In this document: positions 30,999-42,900 of the stretch, in pieces
How positions within the stretch are numbered: the stretch's first letter is position 1
How the letters are laid out: each line of letters begins with the position of its first letter
Source of the DNA: Sipunculus nudus
Taxonomy: Eukaryota; Annelida; Sipuncula; Golfingiida; Sipunculidae
Assembly (NCBI GenBank): GCA_026874595.1
Contig: CM049309.1
Span: 44,223,079 to 44,287,078 of the forward strand
DNA: 64,000 nt
Reading direction: 5' to 3'
The notes under the pieces: generated by a model
Database searches by the model: none
What the model was told of the DNA's origin: nothing
What the model saw: the letters and a program-made list of their open reading frames with translations, nothing else
Made by a program: the position numbers and the translations under genes

Positions 30999-33900
30999 GG
31001 GGGGCAGAGAGAATATGTCAAATGAAACGTTACTGTATGCTTCGATATACGTAACTGGGTCAGGAGTGTCTGTTCTATGCTTCAGATTTACAGATTTTCC
31101 GTACATTAAACTACATTTATCTCGAACATGAGACCGGTGGCGCCACCTAAAATCGTGTTTGCGTTACGTCCGTCTGTGCGTCTATTGTAGCCTGAAATCA
31201 CGCATATATAAGGAGTGGTTAAATGCAATGGCCTGAAATGTTGAATATCCATATAGATTATGGATTGCTTTACATTTTAATGAGACTGGTTTCGGCATCT
31301 GCAATTTTTTTAGGGTGATGTTCATCTGTGCGTCTATTTCAGGTGAAAATCACTCATATGTCTTGAGTGATTTATGTATTGACCTGGAATTTTTTCTGTC
31401 GATAGATCTGTTAGCTTTATCTCGCACACAAATTGCTGGCTCCATATACAATAGTTTCTACGTGTTTGTAAAACTTTCTTCCCTTAAAAGGTCTATTTTG
31501 AGTGAAATTCATACAAGCCCACATAGATATCCCACAAGTGCATGGCTGAATGGTAATGCCTAATATGCCTGTTAAAAGATCACTGCGTGGCAGATTTACC
31601 TTGTATTTGAGACTGGTAGTGCTTCTGCAAGATCATCTCCGTTTTTGTGCATGCAGTTTAACTCCGCATCACTGGAACTTCATAGCTGTGGAATGCGTTT
31701 TAAAATGATATTGGGCTTCCCTATCAAACAAATCTGAACTAATTGTTAGAATCAAGAAGATTAAAGACTGTAATTTCCTTGGTGGAACAGAGTGCAATGT
31801 ATAAACCGTAGGACGTAGTTATTTGGTTTCGGCGCTAAGGAGCCAAAGGTCCCCGGTTTGAATTCTGCTTTTGGTTCATATAGGAAAAATGAAGAAATTT
31901 CGATCTCACAGATTTGCTTTAATTCCATCCTTCGTTAGGTTATGTCTTCTTGAATATTCCAAATCCCATTCTTATGAATCCAGCTAGGAGGCTAACTAAT
32001 AACTAAACATTCCTAACAAATGGTTACCTTCGTCTTAAATTAAGAGACAGTGCCATGGACGAACAGGCGATGTACAAATATATTATTTTCAAATATGAAA
32101 TAAAAAATCGTTTAAGCTAAATTAAATATAATGTACATATACATTCTACTTACAACATTGATCGAAACTCATAAGGAAAATGAGTTTCATGGCCAGATTA
32201 GGTTGACGGGAGAATGAGAACGCCTTCCTGTCCTCTATTTTTCATTATCCATAGATTGCTTAAGTTATCCCGTAGATAGAAAAGAAAAAAATGTGAAATT
32301 TGTGTTTAAATTAAATCGGCATGAAATTATTGTATACTACATGATCATAAAAAGACCGAAATGTCGTTCAAAGTTCATCATAGTTATTAATACAGAAGAA
32401 ATAAACATATTTACTTGAAAAAGACATATACAGGCCTATCAACATTGCAGCATTTAACTTTCACTTAATATCTTAATTGACCAAGCCCTGATCTCGGCAG
32501 AATGTTAACATGTGATATGTGGATTAATGTACTGTAAACACTGACTAAACGTGATTTTTTCACGGTTAAACTGAGAGAGATACTACTCCAGGACGTTTAT
32601 ATATGTAGATGATATTACTTTTTTTTTTTTGGCGAAGGAGGAAAAAAAAACATTCCGGCTTTAATTCTAACAAGGAGATTACAGACTGGAGTATCAACTC
32701 TCAGAAGCCTCGATTGTTAGTCGTGCGCTAATTGCAATTGAGATCTGATAAGCCCATTAACTCTATTGTGCGGCTATTATGCCGCGGTGTCAGGCGAGTC
32801 TGCTTGATGTTACTTCTGCGGTCCGCTGTAGCTCGCTGAAGCGGAGAGCGATATATCCGGTAACTGAGCGGTAAATCACTGGAATAACATTGACCGGAAT
32901 TATGAAAGCGCAATAGGTTTGTTTTGTCAAGAATTATGCGTTACAAATATATCTAGAAAGGTCTCGTGTTGAGGAATCACTGGATCAATTTTGGGATAGA
33001 TGCGGTCACTCTGCATCAACTTCTGCCGTGATTCATGACGGACGACTGGTAAAAAGTACACCTTACTCCCTAAATAACTTCGGAATTATAAAAATTTACA
33101 TCAGTTCCCACACTTCTGACTTGTATTAATAATTAGCCATGTATTATAGTATTCCGTCGACAACTAAATATTTTGACGCTTATGACCGGATGACTTTCAT
33201 TTTGACAAACTCTAATAGCATCTATTGAAAAAGGAGGCCCGGATATGATTGAGATTTCAATAAAGAATATAGCTTTAAAATTGGTGTGGATAAAGCGTTT
33301 ATTAGATAAAAGTCCACAAAATGTCTGGAAGAAAATTGTTTTAGGATTTTTCAAACTAGAAGAATTATCTTTCAATTGTAATCTAGCACCTAAATATGTA
33401 AAATATATTATGAAATATAAACATCCTTTTTGGAAAGAAATTATGCAACACTGATGCAATTTAGCTTCTACGATCCAGAAACTTACGAAGAAGTTATGTC
33501 ACAATGTATATGGTTTAATTCTCATATAAAAATTAATGATACAATTTTATTTTACAAATTGCTTTCCAGTAAAGGAGTCATATTTGTAACAGATTTAGTT
33601 AAAACAGTACAAGGTACAAATAAGTTTATGAGTCATAAAGAATTTATCAGTAAGTATGAGGTCAAAATAATTTTTTTTAATTATATTAGTTTACTTCAAG
33701 CAATTCCACGAAGGTGGAAACAAATCATAGTGAATGAGAACATAGAAAAAATATCACCTAGAAATTTACATAAACTTCTTAATACTGTGTTAACAAATAG
33801 GAAAGGAGCAAAATTTATATATGACCAACTGGTGGACCAACATATAGTCCCTCCAGAAAATGCAATTAAAATTGGAAAGATGATTTTATCGCAGTTACAG

Positions 33901-34239
33901 ATATGGATGTGTACCAGGGATTTTCCAAGATACATGTGACCACAATATCAGCTAAGCTACGCATCTTTCAATATTACATCCTTCATCGGAGGCTGACTTT
34001 GGATCCATTTCTCTGTAAGTTAAATATTATCAATTCAAGTAAATGCACTTTTTGTAAAGAGGAAGAGGAAACTTTGGTTCATTTATTCTGGGAATGTTCT
34101 TTTACAGCTACACAGTGGTCAGATATTCAGAGTATGCCAAGCGAACAAGAGTCTAAAGTTTAATTATCAAATTTATCCAGTAAAGAATTTCTCTTTAATA
34201 ATAGTGAACATGATTGGATAAACATGCTGACATTAGTAA

Positions 34240-34316
<77 letters not shown>

Positions 34317-37300
34317 GAAGATGCTACAAGAAAATACCTTTGTTTCAGGGTTTTGGTGTGTACATGAAAGATTTACACACAATAATAGCAATAAAAATAT
34401 AGCAATAAAAAGAGGTAAGATAAATAAACACCACATTAAATGGGATCAACTTTTAAGCATCATAAAGTAGCTTAAGCAAACCTCCATGAAAAATGAATAA
34501 ATAAATAAATAAAACAAATAATTAATTAAACCAACTAAGTAACAGCAATTCGATTTATTACTATGGGATAAATAGTTTTATTCTGTGTTGTAGGTTCTTT
34601 TGTGTGATTCTTTTTTATCTGGTTCTGTCATTCCTTAGGTTAAATTATAGCCAGTGATATGTTTGTTTACATGTTTATGTATTGTTATGTTTATTATGTA
34701 TTTGTGTATATGTACATCTATGTTTGTATCGTTTATATTATTCCTTATGTACTCTTTTTTTTTGTTAATAAACTTATTAAATTAAAAAAAATCACTAAAT
34801 GTTTTTCTCTTTCCAGTGATCTGATAGATCAGACGTGTCCTGGCATGAGCAGCCATCTTTGTCATGTTTTTAGAGTGTTTGCATGACATCCTCCAATCAG
34901 CAGCTATCAACCGAGAGTGATTTTGCATGTGACCAATGACCTTGACTGCCATTGTGGGAATGATATGTTGTAAAATATAGACCTATTTCTTATATTTTTA
35001 AAACAGGCCTAATTCTGATTCTAAAACATAGTGTAAGGTAGGTGTTTATTGACCATGTTGAAAAATTAAGCTCATTTATCTTCTACCTTAAATCACCATA
35101 TTTCCCCTCAAAATATTATAACAATTTTCATTGTTAAAATGCAGGTGGACAGGAGGGGACGTAACAGAAGATATTTTCATTCGTCTTCTTTTGAGGATGG
35201 TTGCGGGCTGATTTTAGTGCACGATGTAATGCCGACTACATGAACGTGTTTTAGCAAGCGGCAGTTACATATACACGTATAACAGTGTAAACCTAATTCT
35301 GGGCGGAACCTCCGTACAACGGTGTAAATATGAAAATGTTTACCTTCTCTTACCTAAAATAAAGTAAAACCCACAATTCTGTCTGAGACGCCAAAAGAAA
35401 AAAAACTGCAATTCAAATTATATTATATTATGAAATCATCATTACATTTGCTGTCAATTTGAACGCGTGAGTAGACGAGTAATTGTTATTAATACGGGAG
35501 TCTGACGCCGGGCTGTGTGAGGTCTCGGCGATACAGGAACAGATACCGGCAAATGTCAATAGTTTTTATAAAAGCTTAAAAATAGCGGCATGGTTGTAGA
35601 TTTTTCAGCTGTTAACCTAATTTTGGAACAACGTTTGGCAAGCCCCCTCCCCCTCCTCAGATCTTGGGTTTCATTCATGTATAGGAGACGTGTGACGTAT
35701 ACATAAAGAGAGTATATACAGTAAAACCTCGTCGTGTCGAAGTCGAAGGGACTGGTGTATTTACCTCAACACAACCGGAGTTTGAGACAATCGGTATTCA
35801 TTATATTCAACCTTTCTTCAGCCTTGATTGTTATCGATAAACACTTCACATGTATAGGCCTAATATTATATAGTTCTCACAAATGAGTGAATAAATGGCC
35901 TAACAGGTAAACAACGGACCAGTTGTGTAAACCATCGCACTTAATGAGTAAGATCCTTGCCGGTACAAATTATGTCACTGGTCATCACCGCCCATGCGAT
36001 GACGATTGACGGGTTGTGCCCAACGGTTTTCCAAACATTCAAGCGACATGACTTCGAGTTAAGCAATAGAAATACCAGCTGGGGACCAACTAAACACCTC
36101 GACACATCAGGGTTTTTGGTCGACGCACCAGAGTTCGACATAAAAGTAGTTATATTAGAAAGGTTCTAACTATTTTTTGCAGGGATTCCACTTTCGACTT
36201 CGACACCTGTGGGAATTTGACTTAACTGAGTTCGGCACAACGTAGTTTCACTGTATTTGTTGTGTAACAATTAGTGGTGTGCCTATTAATCGATTAAATC
36301 GATGATTGGTCGTTTTCTGTCCTAATCGTTTAAATCAATTGCATTTTGTTCATAACTGATCATAAACGATTATGTATACAAATCCAAGGTAGTCATAGTA
36401 TTCTAATAAAATATACTCTTATTCTGTCAGAGAGATATAAGAAAGACAGGGCACAAAACAGCGAACAGTATTAAAACTTAACCTTGTGCAACGAATAAGA
36501 GTCAACAGCCGGCCATAACCTTGACCTTTCAGCGTGATGTCCAAGTTTGACTAAATGTACTTGGTCAATATTTTAAAGCCAGCTTCACAAAGTTGTCAGA
36601 TTTATCTGTTTATAGTACTGGTATAACTCGCATAACTGTTTTATGTGATTGTTAATATCCTAAGGAAAGCTAATTTTATACGTATATCCAATGGGTTCCG
36701 CAAACTGTGTTATATACATGTTATTGTGTAGATCTGAAACATTAATAGTAATCTTAATTTATTTGTAATCTTATAAGGAGTCATGTTTTCTTTTATATTT
36801 ATTTTGTATGCACAGTAAAACCTCGTTGTGTCGAACTCGCTTTATTCGAATACCCCGCTTATTTCGAAGTTACAAACTCGATATTCCGGACAACTCTAGT
36901 TAAATTATGACCAACTAAAACCCGCTTGTGTCGAACCTCGGATGTGTCGAATTTTTCTGAGGCTCCCTTCGACTTCGACACAACCAGGTTTCACTGTGAC
37001 TTATTTCTTTTATTAATTCAGCTTATACCTGAAATACCATTAAGAATTTACAATTCATTATTTTATACTGAGAGACCAGAATTGATATAAATTAAAACTA
37101 CTGTTTTTTTTCATACATTTGTAGTTATTTACGATTGTAGACTAAATATGAATAGAAGTTTTCAAGGGGTGAACAAATGTTCGCTTACATGTGTTTACAT
37201 AAGGCACTCTGTTTCTGTTTCATTGTCTAAACACCTTTATGTGTTCATTTTTTTAACGCTTCCAGAGTGTTCAAAATGCCGTGTTAAACTGTTAAGATGA

Positions 37301-38063
37301 AATAAACTCAAGCGTTCATCTCTAAACACAGGCGTTCATTTATTTTTAACACTTATTAGTGTGCTAAAATTGATTCAAACAGGTGTTCATAAGAGCGTTC
37401 AGAAGCGGTCCTAGATTTTAAAGTGTAGTATAAAAATTCACCGAATGCCCTCGGTTATAAATTGTAATAGATTATTAACCTTCGAATCGATTCTTTTTTA
37501 TTATTATTTCAAAGTCCTCTGTGGGCTCTCAAATGTGACAGAGCAATGCGCGATGTCAAACCTCTTTGTCGCGTATATGTGCCTTCAAACTATATATGGC
37601 GACGACAAGCAGAGGGAGAGCTACATTTTTCTTTTATTTGATGATTTATTAACATCTACTTTGGTAAAATTGCTTTGATTTTTTTTTAAATTCTGAAATT
37701 TACTACTTAAGTAAGAATTGAATCGAGAATTGAATCGAAGTTAATGAATCCATAACTGAATCGATTCTAAGCGCCCTCACAACTAACAGGTCTACAATAT
37801 TTATATATTGTTTAGTTATCGTCTTGTGCATAGTTATCTTAACTCATGGATGGACCTGTCACATTCAATAACACCAAGGATTTTATGTAAATATACTTTA
37901 TCAGGCACTTTTACGCATTCTTCTCTTGAATTTCTTAACTTAAAAATTTCCATTACATCAGTCAAGGCAATTCCTGCATATAAATAATCATTTTCATACT
38001 GTATATACTTAAAAGATATTAAGGTGACTACGACTATTTTAGCCAATGCATAAGTTAGTATAA

Positions 38064-38119
<56 letters not shown>

Positions 38120-38150
38120 ACTATTTTAGCCAATGCATAAGTTAGTATAA

Positions 38151-38203
<53 letters not shown>

Positions 38204-39009
38204 AAAAAATTCCTCATAAAAGGTTTTTCTGTCCTTATGCATAATTAACTTCATTCGAATGTAACAAGCTCTACGTTGCATTTTCTAACCAACATACGTC
38301 ATATATATATTCCTGAAGAGTTCATAATGTCTATGTCTTTTCGGGAACCTTCTGACGGGAAGTCACACACTTTTCCCAGTATTAACGATCCATACAGGAC
38401 GTTGCACACTTGCATGGAAATCCTCTTACAGCTATAAAAGCCATGGTGATTCTGGTCAGTATGCGTACCTAAGAATGTGTACCAGGTACCTACCTTGACG
38501 GGGTGCATGAAGCCCCGTGTCAGTCTGGCGGCTGTAGGAGTAATAAAAGGGTCCGTCCGTTGTTCCTCTGACCGTAGTTGCGTCATCAGATGTTGAATGT
38601 ACGTTGTGGCGAGGACCAAGACGTCGAGCTTGGACAGTTTAGTGTCCGGTGGAACACCCGGAAGACGGCGCTGGAGATCTAAGAAGGCACCCCTGAGCGT
38701 CTGCACTCGAGATCGTTCCCTCTCCGCATTACGGCCGCTGCCCCCGTTGCATGCCTTTGTATTCTGTCGTTGTCTCTTCCTGCAGAATTTTCTCACCTCT
38801 GCTCTGTCTTCTGGTTGTAGACTGTTGTTCCTGTCCGTTGAACTGATAAACTGTTCCAGTGAACACTCCTCTGGGGGAGTCAGGCATGGTTCTGCACAAG
38901 TATCCGGATGGACAGATGACATGTATTGAAAATACCTGTTTACGTTCCAGCATTCACCGGGGCTTAAATAATGTAACGTTTCCATGATAGCTCCAGTTCT
39001 TATGTTCAA
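28727..39009 (-). CDS. TCF24: bHLH transcription factor, TCF23/TCF24 type, gene span
   Basis: Class A/II-like bHLH regulator expected to act in the nucleus, probably as a heterodimer with an E-protein. Two coding exons: 39009-38494 (172 codons) and 28861-28727 (44 codons plus TGA), giving 216 residues. The intron is 28862-38493, donor GTAGGT, acceptor TTGTTACAG, phase 0. Residues about 92-145 are the bHLH: basic part [15 protein letters not shown], helix 1 [16 protein letters not shown], then [19 protein letters not shown]. The [16 protein letters not shown] string and a C-terminal [13 protein letters not shown] motif, rebuilt exactly across the splice junction, are the hallmarks of TCF23/TCF24. 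I cannot separate TCF23 from TCF24. Upstream of the domain is an acidic, Cys/Pro-containing region. Confidence 0.9.
28990..29480 (+). repeat. ~490-bp dispersed repeat, copy 1
   Basis: Shares ordered blocks with 30030-30500: TTCCTTATTTCTCCATAAAT, CAGCGCCACCTGTCTGCAAC, AAAATATTCAGG, AATATGTGGTAAGTAGGGAC. Inside the bHLH intron. Confidence 0.6.
29470..29830 (-). repeat. Dispersed ~350-bp repeat, copy 2
   Basis: Inverse-orientation partner of 8115-8460, with the same order of blocks, including the ACATGTGGGGACATCTTCAGG core and the GTCCGTCCGTC motif at the other end. It lies between the two copies of the 29.0/30.0 kb repeat. Confidence 0.6.
30030..30500 (+). repeat. ~490-bp dispersed repeat, copy 2
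   Basis: TTCCCTTATTTCTATATAAA, CAGCGCCATCTGTCGGCAAC, AATATATGGTTAATAGGACC, CACGGGTGTG. Direct repeat of copy 1, about 1 kb away, with another repeat between. Confidence 0.6.
30668..30683. repeat. G-run
   Basis: Uninterrupted run of G; similar runs are at about 20488, 21233, 26850 and 58426. Confidence 0.8.
30940..31005. repeat. (TA)n(GA)n compound microsatellite
   Basis: TA repeats pass directly into AG repeats and a G-rich end. Confidence 0.9.
31100..31660 (+). repeat. Diverged ~155-bp repeat family, right cluster
   Basis: At least three diverged units: GAGACCGGTGGCGCCACC, ATAGATTATGGATTGCTTTA, GTCCGTCTGTGCGTCTAT, CTGAAATCACGCATAT. Same unit order as 21000-21660, on the same strand. Confidence 0.5.
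31826..31900 (+). repeat. SINE-like tRNA-derived segment
   Basis: GGCGCTAAGGAGCC followed by a box B-like GGTTTGAATTCTG. Weaker than the one at 18285; a SINE remnant is possible. Confidence 0.3.
32690..32900. promoter_or_regulatory. CpG-rich single-copy segment in the bHLH intron
   Basis: Unusually GC- and CpG-rich island in an AT-rich intron, unlike any repeat seen here. It contains TAATTGCAATTG (homeodomain-like), TCTGATAAG (GATA-like) and CTATTGTG (SOX-like). It could be an intronic enhancer or an alternative promoter. No coding exon was identified. Confidence 0.35.
33245..34163 (+). pseudogene. LINE ORF2 C-terminal pseudogene
   Basis: Three overlapping open pieces (33245-33454, 33430-33939, 33903-34163) in different frames form one former reading frame. 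The last one carries C-x2-C...H-x4-C as CTFC...HLFWEC. It has the wrong length for an independent gene. Confidence 0.7.
34241..34313. repeat. (TA)n microsatellite inside the LINE
   Basis: About 73 bases of TA splitting LINE C-terminal coding sequence; the downstream part still resembles the LINE C-terminus. Confidence 0.9.
34794..35718. other. Intron, nothing recognised
   Basis: Unique AT-rich intron sequence of the bHLH gene; no repeat or exon identified. Confidence 0.5.
35719..36253. mobile_element. Pogo/Tigger-like MITE 1
   Basis: Ends CAGTAAAACCTCGTCGTGTC and inverse GTTCGGCACAACGTAGTTTC then ACTG, flanked by TA on both sides, as expected for Tc1/mariner-pogo elements. CGACTTCGACAC is repeated inside. 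535 bp, no transposase. Confidence 0.65.
36813..36996. mobile_element. Pogo/Tigger-like MITE 2
   Basis: CAGTAAAACCTCGTTGTGTC at the left and the inverse GACACAACCAGGTTTCACTG at the right, with three further GTGTCGAA copies inside. 184 bp. The flanking TA pair is not preserved (CA/TG), so either the ends have shifted or the site has mutated. Confidence 0.65.
37455..37795 (+). repeat. Dispersed repeat, copy B
   Basis: Partner of 23238-23605 in direct orientation (GTAATAGATTATTAACCTTC, CAAAGTCCTCTGTGGGCTCT, GGAGAGCTACATTTTTC). Sequence at 36273 (TAGTGGTGTGCCTATTAATC) looks like a hAT terminus and may be its far end, but no matched duplication was found. Confidence 0.5.
38069..38199. repeat. Two (CT)n microsatellites separated by a duplicated spacer
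   Basis: CT runs at about 38069-38117 and 38153-38199. The bases before each run (GCCAATGCATAAGTTAGTAT) are identical, so the whole block is a tandem duplication. Confidence 0.85.
38494..39009 (-). CDS. TCF24: TCF23/24-like exon 1
   Basis: Start options are M1 at 39009 and M9 at 38985 ([20 protein letters not shown]); M9 gives a start closer to a conserved-looking segment. It ends GFMHPVK at a GTAGGT donor; reading through gives an unrelated tail to 38299. GC content is well above the flanks. Confidence 0.9.
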
Positions 39010-39640
39010 GGAGCTCTATATTCTCTTTAATGACAGTTATAAGTGTTTAAAATACATTCTCTGAAACATTTCTCCGTTGGTGAAACCAGTGACGTTCAGG
39101 ATTTCATTCAGAGAGTTTACAGGTTTACTGAATGGCTGGTATATATGTCTTGCGTTTCCAAGTAAAGGTGTTAACTGTGGTACCTGGTCAAAGCTGATCT
39201 GGCGTGCTTTGTCTATAGAGTCTGTCTTTATATACTGGTAAAGCAAGGTAAGGACACTGTAGCTGTATGTTTAGCTGAGAGTTAATGGTTTTCCTAGGAT
39301 ACACCCTCTGGCGGCTCACCTGATACTAGAAGTATCTCATTCACTGCCGGCATGGGGTGTTATTTGGCTGTCCACGCGCCAAGGGGGCGGGGAATTCATC
39401 ACTAAGATACTTAGTGGGTATTTGTTCACGGAATAACGTTTGGTTTCCCATTGAGAGTCCCGTGTTTAGATAGGGAGAGGTCACGCTTAAATTCCACCCA
39501 GGCTGTAAGAAAACATCGTAATTGGAAACGGTTATGTCAACATTCAAGATACAGCCTCACAAGCGGTCCAAGCCGGGCGGTCCATGAACAGAGATGACTT
39601 GATGACTTGATGCCGCCTGCATGTTTTACCTTCTCTGCCC

Positions 39641-39683
<43 letters not shown>

Positions 39684-39900
39684 ACTGTTAAATAGATCTT
39701 ACATGTTAAATTAAAAAATACATTATTTCACACACATAAAGATGTTATTAATATTTTAGGTTCAGTTTTATATAAAAAAATGTGACCTAACGCAACAGTC
39801 ATAATCATGTGAAGGTACAGTTTGCGTAAACTCTGTATATAGGAAATAAAAGCTTGAATGATTATATATTAATCAAATAATTTATTACCTTCATAGAACT
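39010..39900 (-). other. Upstream region of the bHLH gene
   Basis: Includes minus-strand short frames (39037-39246, 39341-39547) without recognisable features, a CpG-containing stretch at 39340-39600, and a C-run plus (CT)n at 39638-39680. The promoter is presumably here, but no core element is evident. Confidence 0.4.
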
Positions 39901-42900
39901 CCCTAGATTCACAAGATATATTACTACATGCAAGGTTCTTGGGCATCTAAGAGCCACAAGGTTTATTACCCCCAAAGTCGGTCCGCATCCAGAGACAAGG
40001 TTTATTGCGGTCAATTAATGTCACCACTTAAGTTTTTTTACAAGATGTATTGTCTTCAAGGTACGTCAACATAAAACACAAGGTGTATTATCCTCCCGGG
40101 AAATCTGCATTTAAAAGGCACGATGTTTATTACCATGAAGATACTCAGAGTAACAACGTTTATAATCTCAAAAGCATTTCGGCATCTCATGATCACAAGA
40201 TTCATTGCATGCGTATGTCGACAACCCGCAGTCACAAGGTTGATTCATTTTCAGGTAAATTGATACCGGAGTCAAAAGTTTTATTATCTTCAAGGTACTT
40301 TGACACCAGAGTCACCAAGTTTATTATCTTCAAAATCCATTGACACCAGAGACATCAGGTTTATTATCTTCAAATTAAATTGATACCAGAGTCATCAGGT
40401 TTATTATTTTCAAACTACATTGACACCAGCGACATCAGGTTTATTCTCTTCAAACTGCATTGATACCAGAGATATCAGGTTTATTCTCTTCAAACTACAT
40501 TGATGCCAGAGGCATCAGGTTTATTCTCTCCAAACTACATTGACACCAGAGACATCAGGTTTATTCTCTTCAAACTACATTGACACCCGAGACATTAGGT
40601 TTATTCTCTTCAAACTATATTGACAACAGAGATATCAGGTTTATTCTCTTCAAACTACATTGACACCAGAGATATCAGGTTTATTCTTTTAAAACTACAT
40701 TGATACTATAGTCATAAGATTTATTCTCTTCAAACTACATTGACATCAGAGTCATCAGGTTCATTCTCTTCAAACTACATTAATACCAGAGTCATATGAT
40801 TTATTCTCTTCAAACTACATTGACACCAGAGACATCAGGTTTATTCTCTTCAAACTACCTTGACACCAGAGACATCAGGTTTATTCTCTTCAAACTACAT
40901 TGACACCAGAGACATCAGGTATATTCTCTTCAAACTACATTGACACCAGAGTCATCAGGTCTATTATCTTCAAACTACATTGGTGCCAGAGACATAAGGT
41001 TTATTATCTTCAAACTACATTGATGCCAGAGACATCAGGTTTATATTCTTCAAACTATATTGAAACTAGAGACACCAGGTTTATTATCTTCAAACTACAT
41101 TGACACCAGAGATATCAGGTTTATTCTCTTCAAACTACATTGACACCAGAGATATCAGGTTTGTTCCCTTCAAACTACATTGACACCGGAGACATCAGGT
41201 TTATTCTCTTTAAACTACATTGATGCCAGAGACATCAGGTTTATTCTCTTCAAACTACATTGACACCAGAGATATCAGCTTTATTCTCTTCAAACTACAT
41301 TGACACCAGAGACATCAGGTTTATTCTCTTCAAACTACGTTGACACCAGAGATATCAGGTTTATTCTCTTCAAACTACATTGATGCCAGAGGCATCAGGT
41401 TTATTCTCTCCAAACTACATTGACACCAGAGACATCAGGTTTATTCTCTTCAAACTACATTGACACCAGAGACATTAGGTTTATTCTCTTCAAACTATAT
41501 TGACACCAGAGATATCAGGTTTATTCTCTTCAAACTACATTGACACCAGAGATATCAGGTTTATTCTTTTCAAACTTCATTGATACTATAATCATAAGAT
41601 TCATTCTCTTCAAACTACATTGACATCAGAGTCATCAGATTCATTCTCTTCAAACTACATTGATACCAGAGTCATATGATTTATTCTCTTCAAACTACAT
41701 TGATGCCAGAGACATCAGGTTTATTCTCTTCAAACTACATTGATGCCAGAGACATCAGGTTTATTCTCTTCAAACTATATTGACACCAGAAACATCGGGT
41801 ATATTCTCTTCAAACTACATTGACACCAGAGTCATCAGGTCTATTATCTTCAAACTACATTGGTGCCAGAGACATTAGGTTTATTATCTTCAAACTACAT
41901 TGATGCCAGAGACATCAGGTTTATTCTCTTCAAACTATATTGAAACTAGAGACACCAGGTTTATTATCTTCAAACTACGTTGACACCAGAGATATCAGGT
42001 TTATTCTCTTCAAACTACATTGATACTATAGTCATAAGATTTATTCTCTTCAAACTACATTGACATCAGAGTCATCAGGTTCATTTTCTTCAAACTACAT
42101 TGATACCAGAGTCATATGATTTATTCTCTTCAAACTACATTGACACCAGAGACATCAGGTTTATTCTCTTCAAACTACCTTGACACCAGAGACATCAGGT
42201 TTATTCTCTTCAAACTACATTGACACCAGAGACATCAGGTATATTCTCTTCAAACTACATTGACACCAGAGTCATCAGGTCTATTATCTTCAAACTACAT
42301 TGGTGCCAGAGACATAAGGTTTATTATCTTCAAACTACATTGATGCCAGAGACATCAGGTTTATATTCTTCAAACTATATTGAAACTAGAGACACCAGGT
42401 TTATTATCTTCAAACTACATTGACACCAGAGATATCAGGTTTATTCTCTTCAAACTACATTGACACCAGAGATATCAGGTTTGTTCCCTTCAAACTACAT
42501 TGACACCGGAGACATCAGGTTTATTCTCTTCAAACTACATTGATGCCAGAGACATCAGGTTTATTCATTTCAAACTACATTGACACCAAAGATATCAAGT
42601 TTATTCTCTTCAAACTATATTGAAATTAGAGACATCAGGTTTATTTTCTTCAAACTACATTGACACCAGAGATATCAGGTTTATTCTCTTCAAACTACAT
42701 TGACACCAGAGACATCAGGTTTATTCTCTTCAAACTACATTGACCCCAGAGATATCAGGTTTGTTCCCTTCAAACTACATTGACACCAGAGACATCAGGT
42801 TTATTCTCTTCAAACTACATTGATGCCAGAGACATCAGGTTTATTCTCTTCAAACTACATTGACACCAGAGTCATCAGATGTATGCTCTTCAAACTACAT

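Larger units (their letters stand above)
33200..34793 (+). mobile_element. 5'-truncated LINE (L1/Tx1-like) 3' remnant
   Basis: Decayed end of a non-LTR retrotransposon ORF2. Frame pieces in order: [20 protein letters not shown] with a following region like the post-RT part of Tx1/L1 elements; [20 protein letters not shown] to 33939; then [20 protein letters not shown] and [18 protein letters not shown], the zf-RVT-type C-terminal zinc motif. Frameshifts near 33450 and 33930 and a TA expansion (34241-34313) break it. A 3' tail ends TTAATAAACTTATTAAATT then A-run near 34790. No reverse transcriptase core remains, so it is inactive. Confidence 0.75.

Noticed and set aside
36813-36996. TA target duplication for MITE 2
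   Set aside because: Flanks are CA and TG, so the expected TA duplication is not visible.
37834-38217. Minus-strand Glu/Arg-rich 127-codon frame
   Set aside because: Produced by two CT microsatellites.
38299-38493. Read-through C-terminus of the bHLH exon 1
   Set aside because: A GTAGGT donor and the conserved KWPMRSRLY exon at 28861 explain the true end.
40900-42423. Two identical 67-codon frames in the 40-bp satellite
   Set aside because: They lie exactly 1320 bp apart and come from the higher-order repeat, not from genes.
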